NCBI GenBank assembly: GCA_949358305.1
Contig: OX442322.1
Coordinates: 124,001 to 188,000 of the forward strand
Direction: 5' to 3'
DNA: 64,000 nucleotides
Origin: Strigamia acuminata
Taxonomy: Eukaryota; Arthropoda; Chilopoda; Geophilomorpha; Linotaeniidae
Under the pieces are notes generated by a model. That model was given only the letters and a program-made list of their open reading frames with translations. It was not told the DNA's origin and made no database searches. Made by a program: the position numbers and the translations under genes. Positions 33,421 through 45,400 of this stretch are shown here, in pieces; within the stretch, counting starts at the first letter, position 1; each line of letters starts with the position of its first letter.

Positions 33421-36400
33421 TTAACGACGTTCTTGAATCATCTGCACAAAATCCGTAGTATATTTCGGATTTTGCTTCGAAGTTCTTTTCGGTCTCGAGA
33501 TTATCTCCGGAAGGTCAGCTGTTCGCTTCCGTTTATTCGAGTTATTACTTCGTGAATCGGTAATGTCGTCTCCATTTTCATTTGAGGTAGGGATTATTCT
33601 TTCTTCTTGTTCAAGACTTTCTTGAGGAAGTTCTTCCATATCTTTTTCAAGATTTTCACGAGGGGTTTCTTCCATATCTTGATTATCTAATTCTTGTGAA
33701 TTAGGTTTGTTAAATTCGAAATTTGATGACATCCAATCAGGGTTTGGGTGATCTACCAGTTTTTCTTTTTTCTGACCCAGAGTCCATGTCTCAATTGGGT
33801 ACGAAGGGATATACGGGGTGAGGTCGTCCGTATTTATTGATGGTTCGATTGAATCATCTAATAATTTTCGTAAGGTGTACGCACCTCCTGTTAATACGGC
33901 CGTGATTTCCCACGGTCCGTCTCGTTTTTCCGCAAATCCTTTAGTAATACCTTTGTCTTGATTGGAAAGAATATGCGTATTCTTCCAGACTAAATCACCT
34001 ACTTCATATTTGCAAATATGAAATTTATTGCGATGAATTCTGTCGTGTTTCTCGTAATTTAGTTGGATTCTACGGTGCATTTCTTGGTGTGCTCTCCGTA
34101 AAATCCCGAGTAAATTAAACACGAATTCCTCAGGGTTAATTTTATCGAATTTATTCGCATGTTGAATAATTCGCGGGTCGAAAGGTAGTGTTACAATTCT
34201 TCCCGTATTCAATAAAAATGGCGTCGATCCGGTTGCTTCGGATTTTGCCGTTCTGGATGCAAATGCAAATTCATTCAGAAATCGTGGCCAGTGAGAGTGC
34301 ACGTCAGAATAAATTGCAAGCATTATTTTGATATCTCTGTTTGCCCGTTCTGTGGGGTTGGCCTGAGCATGGTAAGGACTTATATGAGCCAATTTAATGT
34401 TGTGCCTTTTACAGAAACCCTCGTAAATGGTGGATACGAACTGTTTTCCATTATCACTAATAATTTTCCTGGGGTATCCCCATCTATGTACGATATCACC
34501 CAACTTTGTTATAATTGCTTCACTTGAAGCTTTGCTTAATGGGGCTAATTCTACCCATTTAGTACATTGATCAATTCCTACTAAAATATATTTATGTTGG
34601 TATTGACCAGCGGGTTTGGGACCCATGAAGTCTAAACAAAGAACTTCCCATGGCTGTGCCATATTGTGAGGAGTATAACTCGCTCTGTGTTTGCGGTGTT
34701 GACTAGGTTTGTATTGTTGGCAATGAACACAACTACGAACATAATTACACGTGTCTTTGCTCATTTTAGGCCAATAATAGATGAGTTTCGCTCGTTCGAG
34801 CGTTTTACTCATCCCCGCGTGTCCACTTAACGGATGTCCGTGGCATGCGAACAACACTCGTACTAAAGAAGGTGGAATCACCGCTTTAAATCCGTTGCCG
34901 GAATCATTTAATTCTTCTTCAAATGTTGGTTTGAAGAAGATTAACATTTCAGAATCATTACTATTCTCATCTTCATTATCATGATTTTCTTTGAAATCTA
35001 GTTGGTAGCCTTTGATGTCTTTCATCCATCGCTTAGTTTTCTTATTTTTTCTTTGCTCAACTTCATCTAATTTTAGATGAGTTATTATTTTTCTACATTC
35101 ATAATCTTTGAGCTGAGCTTCGATGATTTCTGCTCTGGTAGGAGGAACGATACTTAATACTTCTGTTAAAGCACTAAATAAAGTTTCTGGTTCTACATGA
35201 CCTTTCTCCCCCTTTTCCAAAGAATTATCTAATTTTTTGGAATAATCAAACTTTATTGACACGTTTGTTAAGAACTGACAGGGTTTTGGTTCTTCTCTAC
35301 GAGTAACTTCTTTATTTCCGTCCCACTCGGGCCAGAATTGAGTTATTTCCGTGGGTTCGATATAATCATCCTTCGGAATGTCTTCAATACTCAAAGGAGC
35401 TCTTGAAAATGCGTCTGCGACTTGATTTTGAGTACCACGGCGATACTTAATTTTAAAGGCGCCACATTGCAGTTTAATTGCCCATCGGCCAAAACGACCA
35501 GAAGGTTCGGGCGTTCCCATTAGCCATTTTAATGCTTCTGCATCTGACTCCAGGGTGAATGACGTGTATTCTATGTAGGGGCGGAAACGTTCTACAGCCC
35601 ATACTACTGCTAGACACTCTAGTTCGGGGGTAGTGTAACGTTGCTCGGCTCCTCGAAGTACGCGACTAGCGTAAGCTACGGGTCTTGGAGTCTTAATCCA
35701 TTTGTCCTTGTTTTTGTCAAGAAAATCCACATCTTGGCATAACACCGCTCCTAATCCTGAATGTGAAGCGTCTGTTAGAATCACAAAGGGTTCGAGCATG
35801 TTAGGCATTAACAAAACTTGAGTTTCGTCGCATAAGATGTCTTTAATTCTTTCGAAAGCGTCTATTTGCTCTTGTCCCCAGACAAAGGTTGCTTTCTCAT
35901 GCATTATGCTAGTCAGTGGAGTAGCAATTTCACCGTGGTTAGGAATAAACTTCCTAAAGAAATTTGCCAACCCGTGAAACCTTTGAACATCTTTTGATGT
36001 TTTTGGGGTTGGAAATTTTCGTACTGACGCGATTTTGTCAGGATCCGGGGCCAATCCATTCGGGGTGATTAAGTGTCCCAGAAATTTTAGCGTAGTTCTG
36101 CCGAACTTAGACTTTTCTTTATTTACGGACAAGTTTGCTTTGTCTAGTCGTTCTAAGACATCTTTAATGTGACCGAGATGTTGGTCCCAGGTCTGAGAAA
36201 AGATAATTACATCGTCTAAATAGACTAATGCGTGTTTATATAACGCTTCACCCATAACTTGTTCCATTAGGGCTTGAAAGGTACAAGGCGCGTTACATAA
36301 CCCAAATGGCATACGTACAAATTGATAGTTGCCTTTCGGAGTATAGAAAGCAGTTTTCTGCTTATCTTCGTCTTCCATCTCTACTTGATAATATCCTTTT

Positions 36401-37778
36401 GTAAGGTCAAGTGAGGTGAAGTATTTTGCCTGATTAGTATTGTGCATGAGCAAATCAATACTGGGCATTTGGATTGCATTGATTTCGGTGATCGCATTTA
36501 GCCATCGGTAATCAATACATAACCTATACGTGCCATTTGGTTTGGCAACTATTACGGGATGACTTATGTAAGGTCCCGTAGATTTCTCAATGAGATTCTC
36601 TGCTTCTAGTTCTTCAACTAGTTTGGTCATAATCGCAATTTTAGCTGGATTGTACATGCGAAACGATTGTTTTTTCTATTTCGCGTCCTTTTTAAACGTA
36701 ATTTTATGCTTAGCAAGGTTCGTACAACCAACTTTGTCCCGAAAGACGTGCTTGATTCCGGAAATTACTTCTAGTAATTTGGTCTTTTCCTCGTCGGAGC
36801 AATCACAATCTTTCACCAACAATTCTTCCCAATTGTCGGGTGTATGAGTGACTGTTCCGTCGTCTTTTAGTGTGCGTAACCTCGCTAGACTGTCATTAAA
36901 TTCGTTATCTACGTAAGGCGCAGTCCAACCAGGTTTGTTGTCACAATCAAATACAGCTCGTGCTGGATTTAAATTAATTGTTGTACGACGCATAAAATTG
37001 TGTCCTAAGATTAGACCACACACATTTCGGTCTAAAATGATGAAATTCATTGGTGTGAATTCTACTCCATCTGCCCATTGAACACAAAGGGTTATTTGTC
37101 CTAGAGGGATATGAGTTATACCGACGGCACAAACTTTCATATTTCGTGGACAATCTTGAATGAAGTCAGGGGAAGCACAAGTACTATCAAGTAATTGTAA
37201 TCCAATAAAACATTGGGTGGCTCCTGAATCCATTAAGGCATTGTAGGTGAGTCCACCTATTGTTACTTTCATTCGGGGGTCGTCAATGCTGTTTCCCAAA
37301 CGTTTGATGTCTTCAACTATTTCAGCTCTCTTGAGCTGATGTTCCTTGACATATTTACGAAGTCTATGATGTCTAGGTAATTTTGAGGAAATATCTAAAT
37401 TTTCCATCATTGACTCTAAACTTTCGCATACACCTCCACTAGAACTAGTGGTTTCCTCTCGAACAGGAGGTTTGGTAGCGTTTTCAATTATTGCATTCAA
37501 GGACTCTTGCCAAGATTCGTCCCCCTTATCCGCAGGAAAGAGGTCATCATCGAATGATGTAAATGGATTTTCGGTCTCCTCCACCGAAAAAGGAGTGCTG
37601 GGATAAGGTTCCTTAAATACATACTTTGGATTCCTTTTCCTAGTTTTACGATTAGGTCGTTTAATTTCCTCATCTTGAATTACTAATTTATTCAGAGTTT
37701 CGTTTAGAACATTTTCTATTTCTGAGGACAATGTACTACTCTGGTTTTTTAGGGGGTTTTCGGTAACCCCCTCTATTA
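33421..37778 (-). pseudogene. pol: gypsy-B pol: protease, RT, RNase H, integrase; one stop
   Basis: In the -1 frame from gag, open from the slippery site except for TAG at 36676-36678, where gypsy-A has a Trp codon just before the RT motif RMYNPAK. Domains: protease ALMDSGATQCF and GLILGHNFM in the upstream part; RT with MPFGLCNAPCTFQ and YLDDVIIF; RNase H VILTDASHSGLG and ADAFSRAPLS; integrase zinc site in CHGHPLSGHAG...CVHCQQYK, catalytic D in CLDFMGPKPAG, D in IISDNGKQF and E in NPTERANR; GPWEI module near the end. A Trp to stop change at one base explains the break. Confidence 0.92.
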
Positions 37779-37785
37779 GTTTTTT
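37752..37785 (-). promoter_or_regulatory. -1 frameshift signal, gypsy-B gag/pol
   Basis: A AAA AAC at 37785-37779, gag stop TAA at 37778-37776, spacer TAATAGA, then GGGGGTT (37771-37765) pairing with AACCCCC (37758-37752) around a six-base loop. Geometry is the same as in gypsy-A. Confidence 0.88.
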
Positions 37786-39887
37786 GGGGCCGGTGGACCT
37801 TCAATCGCCAAAGGCGGAGTGGTCGCATTTTTTGGATCCAAAAATTTAGTGAATAGATCCGACATGGATTTTGTCATACTAGTTTGCATAGTAGTTTTGA
37901 AGTCTTCGAGTTTTTGATCCAAAGATTCAGCTGTCACCCAATTTTGTCTCTGTCGTTTAAAAAGATCAGAGGCGGGGTTGGTATTGGTATTATTACCAGT
38001 ACCTTGAGGTTTGTCCTGAACAAATTTTGTTTTTTGCAGTAACGGACATTCCCTCTTAAAGTGCCCTGGTTGATTGCAATGGAAACATTTTCCAGTTGCT
38101 TTCTCTGATATAGCACATACCATGTTGTGGAATCCAACATCATTTTCAATATTGTCTGTCTCGTCAGATTCCATAGGTTCAGCTTCTGGTTCGGCGTTCA
38201 ACATCTGAGTGGATCGTATGAGTGGGCGCGAACTCCTGGCGTCTTTACCTTTTTGAGTATTTGACGGGACAGTTTCGTCCTCTTTATTGACAATAGTGTC
38301 CACACTAGCGTTTTGGGCTTCGAAAAGAGCCCTATTCTGTCTGACAAATTGAAATATGTCATTGAATGATTCTTCATAGAGGCCTCTATCGATTATTCGG
38401 TTATAACTAACTAAGTTCAAATTCTCGAGAAGAGTGGGAGCTTCATCTCTTTTTGAATAAGATCCTTGAGCTTGTTTAAATCTCAAAAGAAATGTATAGA
38501 GTGGCTCTTCCGGGCCCTGGATTAAATTTCGAAGCTTTCGGGCTCGAGTGACAGGGATCATGTCAAACTCCGCCAAAAACAACTTTTCGAAAGTTTTCCA
38601 GTCAACAAATTTGTCGATGTTATCGGCATGCCATTCGTGGGCTATACCAGATAAATAAGTTGGTATTCCGCGTTTTACCATCTCATCCAGAGTTAAACCT
38701 TTAGCGACAGCGACTGTTTTGGCTGTAGCTAAAAATTTAGCCACGTCCTTCTGTTTTCCATCGAAAACAGGCATATCCTGACCTTTGAAAAAGGTTTTAT
38801 TCGAATTGTTTGCATTATTATTTTGCTGTGCATTATTCTGCATAAATTGTTGTACTTGATGTGCACAATCAGTTTGAATATTTTGCACATGGGTAAGGAT
38901 GGTTCCCAAGTCGTCGGTAGAAAATCTCGCTTGAGATGAACTACCAGCGGAGGATGCCGAACCAGAATTTTGTTCAAAATTGGGCAGATTTCCCTTAGGG
39001 ACCTGATTGTCCTGGGGGATTTCTTTCCTTGGAGGAACATAATTCTCATGCTGTGTATGATTGCCAGATGGTACATGTTGTCCATGTGGAATACTACTTT
39101 TATTTTGTACACGTTCTGGGGGTGTCTGATTTGAACGAGTCCTTCTCGCCGGTAAATTTTGAATAACGGGGGACGGTGAGATCTGATCGGATCTCCTTGG
39201 AGTTTGATTTGACACTCTTTTGACTGCGTTGGGGGGGACAAACTGTCCTTTCCCCGGTGTCGGGGGGACATAATGTCTATTTTCAGGTGTTGGAGTAACA
39301 TACTGTCTATGTCCCGAGTTTTGGGAGACATTTTGTCTATTCCCTGAAGTTTGGGGGATAAAACCTGAATTACTATTGTTAATCGTTCGATTAGCACTAG
39401 TCGATCTAGACCTTGGTTTGGCTAGATTTAAAGGACTATTAGAACTGGGTGTTCTTTGTCCTGAACTTTGTTGACTACGAGATCGGCTATACGATGGTTC
39501 GCGTACCATTCTATCGTTTAGCTGTGGAGTCGACACTATCCGGGCTTGATATCCCAACCTTTTTTTAGGAGAGGGAAAGTCCAGTTTACGATTCGTGGGA
39601 ATCGTTTTTCGTGGGGTTTGGTGTGAAGTCCGCGAATGCCGACTTTCGTTCTCCGAATCTCCATCTTCATCGGGTCTAATTCTCTGATTTCTTTTCTCAA
39701 GTACGCGTACATGATTAACCGCTTCGGTTATTGTTTTGAAATCAGCCCGATTTAGATTATAGAGTTGACAATACTCTGTCAAATCGTCCGGAGTTAAATC
39801 CGTTTGGTCTTCGAGTCGGACGTAACTATTTTCCAAGTTTCCGTCATCGACTTCTCGTTCATTCATATGAATGTTTTCGTCAGACAT
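37776..39887 (-). CDS. gag: gypsy-B gag polyprotein
   Basis: An intact 703-aa frame from ATG 39887. The N-terminal part has a short conserved helix (DLTEYCQLYNLNRADF) shared with gypsy-A. A long polar region follows, with tandem-like repeats of a Q/S/G-H-R-Q-Y-V-x-P-T-P-like unit (about residues 180-230). The capsid-like domain (PVFDGKQKDVAKFL ... RARKLRNLIQGPEEPLYTFLLRF) lies at about 375-500 and the CCHC knuckle CFHCNQPGHFKREC near 620. It ends at the frameshift site. It would form the particle and carry the RNA. Confidence 0.92.
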   Translation of the reverse strand: MSDENIHMNEREVDDGNLENSYVRLEDQTDLTPDDLTEYCQLYNLNRADFKTITEAVNHVRVLEKRNQRIRPDEDGDSENESRHSRTSHQTPRKTIPTNRKLDFPSPKKRLGYQARIVSTPQLNDRMVREPSYSRSRSQQSSGQRTPSSNSPLNLAKPRSRSTSANRTINNSNSGFIPQTSGNRQNVSQNSGHRQYVTPTPENRHYVPPTPGKGQFVPPNAVKRVSNQTPRRSDQISPSPVIQNLPARRTRSNQTPPERVQNKSSIPHGQHVPSGNHTQHENYVPPRKEIPQDNQVPKGNLPNFEQNSGSASSAGSSSQARFSTDDLGTILTHVQNIQTDCAHQVQQFMQNNAQQNNNANNSNKTFFKGQDMPVFDGKQKDVAKFLATAKTVAVAKGLTLDEMVKRGIPTYLSGIAHEWHADNIDKFVDWKTFEKLFLAEFDMIPVTRARKLRNLIQGPEEPLYTFLLRFKQAQGSYSKRDEAPTLLENLNLVSYNRIIDRGLYEESFNDIFQFVRQNRALFEAQNASVDTIVNKEDETVPSNTQKGKDARSSRPLIRSTQMLNAEPEAEPMESDETDNIENDVGFHNMVCAISEKATGKCFHCNQPGHFKRECPLLQKTKFVQDKPQGTGNNTNTNPASDLFKRQRQNWVTAESLDQKLEDFKTTMQTSMTKSMSDLFTKFLDPKNATTPPLAIEGPPAPKN

Positions 39888-40676
39888 AATTAAAGGTTTC
39901 TAAATTCTTTATTACTAAAGAACGATAACACACTTTATAAAAATACACTTCAAAATAACAATACACTTCGATAAGGTTAAGTTTAAACTCCACGTGGTGG
40001 TTAAACGTGTTAAACTATCGACAAACTTTAAACAATCAAATGAATCCTACTACAAGTAAACTAGCGTCGGGTGAGAATGCGCTTTAAACTATTTGTTCAA
40101 ATAATAGATGAAATACACTTAACTTTCGCTGGTTTACGGCGTGGAAAATTCGAATCGGGACTGAACGGGACGGCGTGGTCAAGATGGCTACTGGAACACG
40201 TGTCTGCAGATCTGGTCTGGATACGAATGGTCGTCTGTAGTCTGGATCCGCGTGGCATCGAGGATCGATAATCCTTTAATCCCTACATATTTCATTGGTG
40301 GATAGTCATTTTATCCAATGATAAAATGGCGACTAATCCTTTACTTACAGTAGTTTTCTACCACGTCCGCACTTTGGTCTGGTCAATCTCATCATTGATT
40401 GGATATTTCTTTCGAAAATAATCAACTAACTTAGAAACTTTTTACCAGACCTTCCGTGAAAATTTAGAAAATAAATTCCTTCAATTTTCGAGTGTTTTAC
40501 AACACAACGTAACATTCCCTTTAATGTCGGTTTTCATATGAATTCCAACATTTTTTAAAAGAAATTCTCCTACTTCGCAAAAGTAGGAATATATAAAATG
40601 TTTTGAAATGTTATAATCTTTATTTATCTCAATTTTTACTTTCTATTAAATTCGGTAAATTTAAACTTTGCAACCT
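39888..40676. other. 5' leader of gypsy-B
   Basis: AT-rich leader with no supported gene; comparable in position and length to 29487-30334 of gypsy-A. Confidence 0.75.
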
Positions 40677-40694
40677 ATCTCGGTGGGACCTCCA
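40677..40694 (-). other. primer binding site of gypsy-B, tRNA-Gln
   Basis: The same 18 bases as in gypsy-A (TGGAGGTCCCACCGAGAT on the minus strand), two bases from the LTR. Confidence 0.85.
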
Positions 40695-40696
40695 CG

Positions 40697-42226
40697 TGTG
40701 ACGGTGACGACCACAACTCCTATCGCATGATAGTACCGGGTATAAGTCGCGCAAAATAGTGAATATTATCGAGATAAATAAGAACAACAGAGTTATCAAA
40801 ACACTACATTTATTGTTGTTAAACAATATAATCAAGAATAAAGTTATACAAATGACTAATGCCGACATTTGGCAAATTAAGAATACATGTTAAACTATAC
40901 AAATAATTGGCTGTGAAACAGCTTTAAAATAATAACATTACGTGTCCGATGGTGATCCTGGGTTCGGGAACGGCAAAACGCCCGCTCGACCGAGTTAAAA
41001 GATGTCATCTACGCGTAGCCGGGCTGGCTGTGTCCTCGCGGCTTCCGTCGGCGCTTCGTAATCGTGGAACTGGTTCCTTCGCGTTCCGGGTTCGTATCGT
41101 GTAATGGTCCGTGTAATGCTTCGTGGTTCGATCCGAGAGGTGCGGTTGACTCATGTGCACCGCCACAACTAGGGTTGGAAATTGGTAATGAATAAATGAA
41201 GTCATTTATTCTTCAAGGTTCCACTTCTGAATTATAATTAATTCGGAACGTTGTGAGTTTAATAAATCAACTCAATAAATTGTATTCAATTTATTGTCAC
41301 GAATTTGATTCGTCATACGATGAAACAAGTCTCGTGACTTGCTTCGATTGTTAACTTGTTGCCATGTTTAAACAATTTAGGTTTATTATCAACTACAAAA
41401 TAAATTAGGGTTAAACATCGCAACACACAATTGCCGTCAAAGTTCGCCTTGCTGAGCAGAACAGTATCGCGCGTGCCCTAAATAACAGTGCGGTGAGAGA
41501 CGGCACTGATATTCAGGGGAATATAGCCCGCAGTTCTGCACAACAGAATTAATCACCCGAGATACTACTCATAAGTAGACTGCTTTGGCACCATCACCGA
41601 AGAGATATAACATTCCCAAACACATAGTGCTACTGGCGGTAACTGCATGTTTTGCATGCAGACTGCTTTGGCACCATCAGGTGATGGAGTCAATCTCTTG
41701 CAGTAACAGTGCTACTGACGGTTACTAAATACTTTGGTATCACACGTGATTCTATTGTCCGACCACGAGGACCATGCCCTGAGTAAGAAACGGCTATTTG
41801 ACATGCGGAACATACCAAATAACCAGAAAACAAGACTAACTAACTTCCTGTTGTCAGGGAGTTTTATACTCGGTGGGATTAGGTTCCACCAATCTCGTAT
41901 CGCAGGAAGTGGATACGGAGATGCAAATTGGGATTATGCTAATCTTTTAGCATAAACCGGAACTGGATACCGAGGACAGGAAATGGATACACAGAACGGA
42001 AATACATTCTGAAAATGGGTTTCGTGTCGCGTACCCGTGATAAAGCAAGAATACCTGCTTTATCTTATTGAATATTGATAATATAACTTTATATTATCGA
42101 TTTAGATTACATTTATTCGTAACAAACATAATAATATGTTTGTGAACTATTTCTGCGGAGAATAATAAGTTCGAGGTTGAATTTGCCGCTAGTACTAGTG
42201 GCGCCATCTATTGCTAATTTGTCACA
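40697..42226 (-). repeat. 5' LTR of gypsy-B (1530 bp)
   Basis: Shorter than its partner because 126 bp (14547-14672 of the other copy) are missing between two AGGA boxes, and with a 3-base insertion near the right end. It ends GTCACA before TGGA. Confidence 0.94.
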
Positions 42227-42230
42227 TGGA

Positions 42231-42448
42231 AACTGAGAACAGAATGAGTTTCTTTATTCACCTGTCAGGTGGTCGACACTTACAAACATCGCCGCCTATG
42301 GGCGAAATGTATAAACAATACATGATCAAAGCTGCCGACATTCGTGCAGTTAATACTCAATATTAATAAGCACATATACACGATAAATGACTGCATAAAT
42401 TGAGGATACGACACAAGATAGGTTAGAATAGTACAGTGTAACTTAACA
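42231..42448 (-). repeat. copia-3 3' LTR, proximal part
   Basis: Matches 47835-48052 with two differences seen. The LTR start TGTTAAG (minus strand) follows the polypurine tract at 42449-42460. The other part is at 13367-13471. Confidence 0.93.
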
Positions 42449-42466
42449 TTCGGCCCCCTCGTATCA

Positions 42467-45400
42467 TCAATTATTTAGATTACTGAGATCAACTAAAAAT
42501 AGGTTACAAAATTGTGTTAGATCCGCTTTATCCACCGACTTTGTGAAGATGTCAGCGTAATTTGACTTTGTCCCTACATGTGTTATTTGAAGACCATCTC
42601 TTTTCACCAATTCTCGTATAAAATGGTATCGTACGTTGATGTGCTTCGTCTTTCTATTCTCGATATTGGACTTAGTGAAGTCGACGGTGGAGATGTTATC
42701 GCACAGTACGTGGTGATAAAATCTATTTGCTAAGTTAGGCGCGATCTCGTACAATACTCGAACTATCCACATGTAGTCTTTCACCATCTCTGTGAGAGCT
42801 ACATACTCCGCCTCCATGGTCGACAATGTCACATTGCGCTGCTTGAATGTCCTCCAAAAGATGGGCGCGTTGCCCAAAGTTATAAGAGTTCCGCCAACAG
42901 AAATTCGATCATCTCGATTGTTGGCATAGTCTGAGTCACTGTAACCGACGACTTCGACTCGGTTGTTAGAGAATAACATTAGTCCAAAGTCTTTTGTGGT
43001 TCTCAGGTAGCTGAGGAGATTCAGTAACACAAGCCAGTGGTCCCATCCTGGGTTGGATTGAAACTGACTCAATATGTTGACTGCGTACGTGATGTCGGGT
43101 CTTGTTCTCGATGCTATGAAAGCCAGAGAACCCAGTAAACTTCTATATGGAATTCGTTCCATGATTTTGAAGTCTTCAATTGTGGTCGGACATTGTTGTT
43201 TTGTGAGAATGGTTGACTTCACCATTGGTTGTGATCTGATTTTGACAGATTGCAAATGATTGTCGAATCTTAACAGCACTTTGTTGATGTAAGACCTTTG
43301 ATGTAGAATCATTAGCTGTTTGTGTGAGCAAAATTCCACTCCCAACCATTTCTTTGTTCGTCCTAAGATCACGAGATCGAACTGTGTCTTGACCATGTTG
43401 AGGACCTCCATGGCATCCTCGTGTCGCTTGCCAAAAACAACAATATCGTCGACGTACACGATTAAATACGCGACATCACCACATTTATACACGCAGTTAC
43501 ACCAGTTTACGTGTTGAAGACCAAGTTTTAGCAAAGTTTCTTCGAGTTCAATGCCCCATTTTCTTCCGGATTGATGTAACCCATATATTGCTCGAAGTAA
43601 CTTGCAAACGTAATTTTCTTTTCCTGGACAAACGAATCCTTTGGGTTGACGCATGTAAATCGTTTTATGTAGCTTTGCATACAAGTAAGCACATTTAACG
43701 TCAGCCTGGATGTATGACCACTTCAACATGCAAACAAGTAAAGTGAACATAATGCGCACGATTGAAAAGTAAACTACAGGTGAGAAGGTCTCTTCATAAG
43801 ACTCCCCGTAGACCTGGGAAAAACCCTGTGCCACGAGTCTTGCCTTGTATCTTGCAATTTCTCCTTTCTCATCCTGTTTTACGGTGTAGATCCATTTGCA
43901 CCCTATGAGTTTGGTGTCGGGCGGCGGTGGGACCAACTCCCATACTTCGCGTTGATGCATTGTGTCAATTTCATCGCACATAGCTTGACTCCACTCTTCT
44001 TTCTCCGGCAGGTTGTCTATTTGCTCAAAACGTGCGGGTATGAAAACTTTGAGGTGATTTGCCTCGAAATCGAGAGTCAATTCATCTAGATCATCCAAAT
44101 TGATATCATCCATTGTCACATTGGATTCAGTGGGTTTTCTCTTCCTTTTGTCCTCGAAAAGGTGGTCCGGGACAGGTAGATTGTGATCCACGCAGTAACG
44201 TTTGACTTCGGGTATCGAACGTAACCTTGGCTTGTCATAACCCTCGATCGTATACTCGATGTCTTTTTGTCCAGTTGGCCTCATCTTTTCGGTCTTTTTC
44301 CAAACAAGTGCGGGTATTGTTGGAATTGGATTCACAATGTCGATTCCAGGTTGTGGTAAAGTTCCCTGCAACTTTATTCCCGCATCAGCTCCTGGAACGT
44401 TAGGTTTCGATTTAAGCTTTTCTCCAGGCAATCTGAATTTCAGCTTCAGTTGAGGTAATTCTTTTTCTCTTTTCTTCTTAACCGGTTGCTGCGGAGCCAG
44501 CGGTGGTCTCACATCCTCATCGGAATAATATTGACAATCGGCATCATTATCTAAGTTGTCATCCAAATTGTCAATATATGTTGTGTATTTTTCCGAAAGG
44601 CCCAGCACGCCTTCAACTCCGCGCCTGCTTTCGACAAATTTGACATCACTTGTCTCAATTACTTTTGAAAAGTCCAGCAACCAAATTCTGTAGCCTTTGG
44701 TGATTCTGGAGTAGCCAAGCATAATCCCATTTATTTCTTTGTTGTCGATTTTTCCGTCTCTGACCTTTTTCTGCACAAAGCACAAACTTCCGAACTTTCT
44801 CAAATGGCGCAAAGATGGTTTCCGACCATAGTAGAGTTCCATCGGCGTCTTCTCCGAGTTGAGCTTTGCGATCCTATTTCTCAAATAGTTAAAGGTCAAG
44901 TTGGCTTCGCCCCAAAATCAAAGTTCCAATTGTGCATCATAAATGAGAGCTCGCATCCCATTCGCCAAAGTTTGGTTAAGTCTTTCCGAAACTCCATTTT
45001 GGACAGGTGTGTACGCATTTGTTCTTTCATGCGCAATTCCTTGGCCCTCGAGGTATTCTCCAAACTTGTTGGAACAAAACTCCATGCCATTGTCTGTCCT
45101 TATGGCTAAAACCGACTTGCCAAGTAGCCGTTCAATTCGTTTTACGTGTTTTTGGAAAATTTCAAACACCTCGTCCTTCTTCTTCATGAGATATACGGTT
45201 GAATAACGAGAAAAATCGTCCGTAATTGTGAGAAAATATCGATTTCCTGATAGTGTTTCAGTGTTAAACGCTCCGCATACGTCCATGTGAAGTAGCTGTA
45301 GTGGTTCCTTGGACCTGATGCCCGGTATGGACTTATGAGAAATCGCTTTCTTTTTCGCCAAGCTGCAGACATCACATTGCGTGATAGGAACATCCAATAA

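Larger units (their letters stand above)
13472..42226 (-). mobile_element. gypsy-B: Ty3/gypsy element with ORF3, inserted in copia-3 LTR
   Basis: Minus-strand element whose LTRs begin TGTGAC and end in CA. TSD TGGA lies at 13468-13471 and 42227-42230. Order on the minus strand: 5' LTR (40697-42226), tRNA-Gln primer site, gag, pol through a -1 shift, ORF3, polypurine tract, 3' LTR (13472-15124). Gypsy-A splits ORF3. Without it the element is about 13.0 kb. Pol has one stop. The two LTRs show about 16 substitutions by eye plus a 126-base deletion in the right one. Confidence 0.94.

Noticed and set aside
40677-40694. tRNA-Gln gene fragment
   Set aside because: Only 18 bases match, exactly at the primer-site position next to the LTR, and the same occurs in gypsy-A.
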